Below are positions 4,606-5,064 of a DNA stretch of 5,064 nt, piece after piece (positions within the stretch are counted from its first letter, which is position 1; each line of letters begins with the position of its first letter). The translations under genes and the position numbers were made by a program. The stretch lies in assembly GCA_005879065.1 (NCBI GenBank), contig VBLU01000149.1, positions 1-5,064 of the forward strand, read 5' to 3'. A model generated the notes under the pieces. It was not told the DNA's origin, did no database searches, and saw only the letters and a program-made list of their open reading frames with translations. The DNA is from Methanobacteriota archaeon. GTDB lineage: Archaea; Thermoplasmatota; Thermoplasmata; RBG-16-68-12.

Positions 4606-4980
4606 ATGAAACGCGTCGTGGCGATCGCCCGCAAAACCCTGCGAATGATCCTCGAGGCGTCTCGGGACATGTATCCGAGGGAGTTCGGGGCTGTCCTCCG
4701 CGCGGACCAGGGGACGATCGACGAGCTCATTCTGGTCCCGGGGACCATCAGCGGCAAACGCCACGCGCTCTTTCAACTCCACACGCTCCCCACCGATTTC
4801 GCCGTCGTCGGCACCGTCCACTCCCACCCGAGCGGGGTGTTCGAGCCTTCGGACGAGGACCTCGCCTTGTTCAGCAAGTTCGGCGGCATCCACCTGATCG
4901 CCGGGTATCCGTACAACGAGGACACCTGGGCCGCGTGGTCGAACAAGGGAGTGAGGACCCCGCTCAAGGTCGTGCCGTAG
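4606..4980 (+). CDS. JAMM/MPN+ zinc metalloprotease, probable desampylase-like
   Basis: A 124-residue single-domain JAMM protein. The zinc-binding and catalytic signature is complete: Glu26 in REFGAVL, then HSHPSGVFEPSDED (72-85), which is H-x-H-x7-S-x-x-D with His72, His74, Ser82 and Asp85. Short stand-alone archaeal JAMM proteins include AfJAMM, of nearly the same size, and HvJAMM1, which cleaves isopeptide-linked ubiquitin-like SAMPs from target proteins. I therefore infer removal of SAMP-type modifiers or trimming of sulfur-carrier proteins. No SAMP, E1 or proteasome gene is in this window to support it. The ATG at 4606 follows the nadK stop by six nucleotides, with GAGG (4598-4601) across the nadK stop as Shine-Dalgarno. 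There is no signal peptide or membrane segment. Its last 17 bases overlap the convergent gene on the other strand. Confidence 0.9.
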   Translation: MKRVVAIARKTLRMILEASRDMYPREFGAVLRADQGTIDELILVPGTISGKRHALFQLHTLPTDFAVVGTVHSHPSGVFEPSDEDLALFSKFGGIHLIAGYPYNEDTWAAWSNKGVRTPLKVVP

Positions 4981-5064
4981 CTGCCTCGGAACCGTCCAAA
5001 ATCGCCCGGTAAACCGCCTCGATGCGGTCAGTCACCCGCTCGATGCTGAAGGACTCGAGGACCT
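4964..5064 (-). CDS. C-terminal fragment, probable GT4-type glycosyltransferase
   Basis: An open frame enters from the right edge and ends at TGA (4966-4964), giving the last 32 residues. The visible part reads VLESFSIERVTDRIEAVYRA and then ILDGSEAATARP. The pattern F-S-x-E-R-V-x-D-R-x-E-x-V-Y-R is very common at the C-terminal helix of family 4 (GT-B fold) glycosyltransferases. That is the basis for the call, since none of the catalytic residues are in view. It runs convergently to the JAMM gene and shares 17 bp with it (4964-4980). With so little sequence, another GT-B enzyme or an unrelated helical C-terminus remains possible. Confidence 0.55.
   Translation of the reverse strand, partial: VLESFSIERVTDRIEAVYRAILDGSEAATARP

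Overview
The window looks like high-GC archaeal DNA. It encodes a group II chaperonin (thermosome). It has AT-rich TATA-type promoter elements, Shine-Dalgarno sites matching the archaeal/bacterial anti-SD, and an archaeal-type IMPase/FBPase-family phosphatase next to an NAD kinase. The bacterial-type DnaK/GrpE pair fits a mesophilic or moderately thermophilic euryarchaeal lineage. A high-GC member of Thermoplasmatota is my best guess, but only a guess, since no marker gene settles it.

Left block (1-2668, minus strand): a four-gene protein-quality-control operon read leftwards, in the order thermosome subunit (1013-2668), hsp20 (545-979), grpE (58-543) and the first 21 codons of dnaK (1-65). 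Spacing is tight: 33 nt, then 1 nt, then an 8-nt overlap. The operon joins the archaeal folding chamber (thermosome), a holdase (Hsp20) and the bacterial-type Hsp70 machine (DnaK with its exchange factor GrpE). One TATA box (2719-2725) lies upstream of the thermosome. A perfect inverted repeat (CCGAAT-N5-ATTCGG, 2679-2695) sits at the predicted transcription start and touches the thermosome Shine-Dalgarno. A GC-rich hairpin (982-1000) buries the whole hsp20 Shine-Dalgarno. Both are candidates for heat-responsive control.

Middle (2669-3028): a 360-nt divergent intergenic region holding the two promoters and some short palindromes. I see no convincing gene or RNA in it.

Right block (3029-4980, plus strand): a three-gene operon. 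It has an IMPase/FBPase-family phosphatase (3029-3796), an NAD kinase (3793-4599, ATGA overlap with the phosphatase) and a short JAMM/MPN+ metalloprotease (4606-4980). Phosphatase and kinase are in the same order as the two domains of the known archaeal NADP phosphatase/NAD kinase fusion of Methanocaldococcus (MJ0917). The pair may therefore be a split form that sets the NAD/NADP balance. The JAMM protein resembles archaeal enzymes that remove ubiquitin-like SAMP modifiers.

Right edge (4964-5064, minus strand): the last 32 codons of a convergent gene, probably a GT4-type glycosyltransferase, overlapping the JAMM gene tail to tail by 17 nt.
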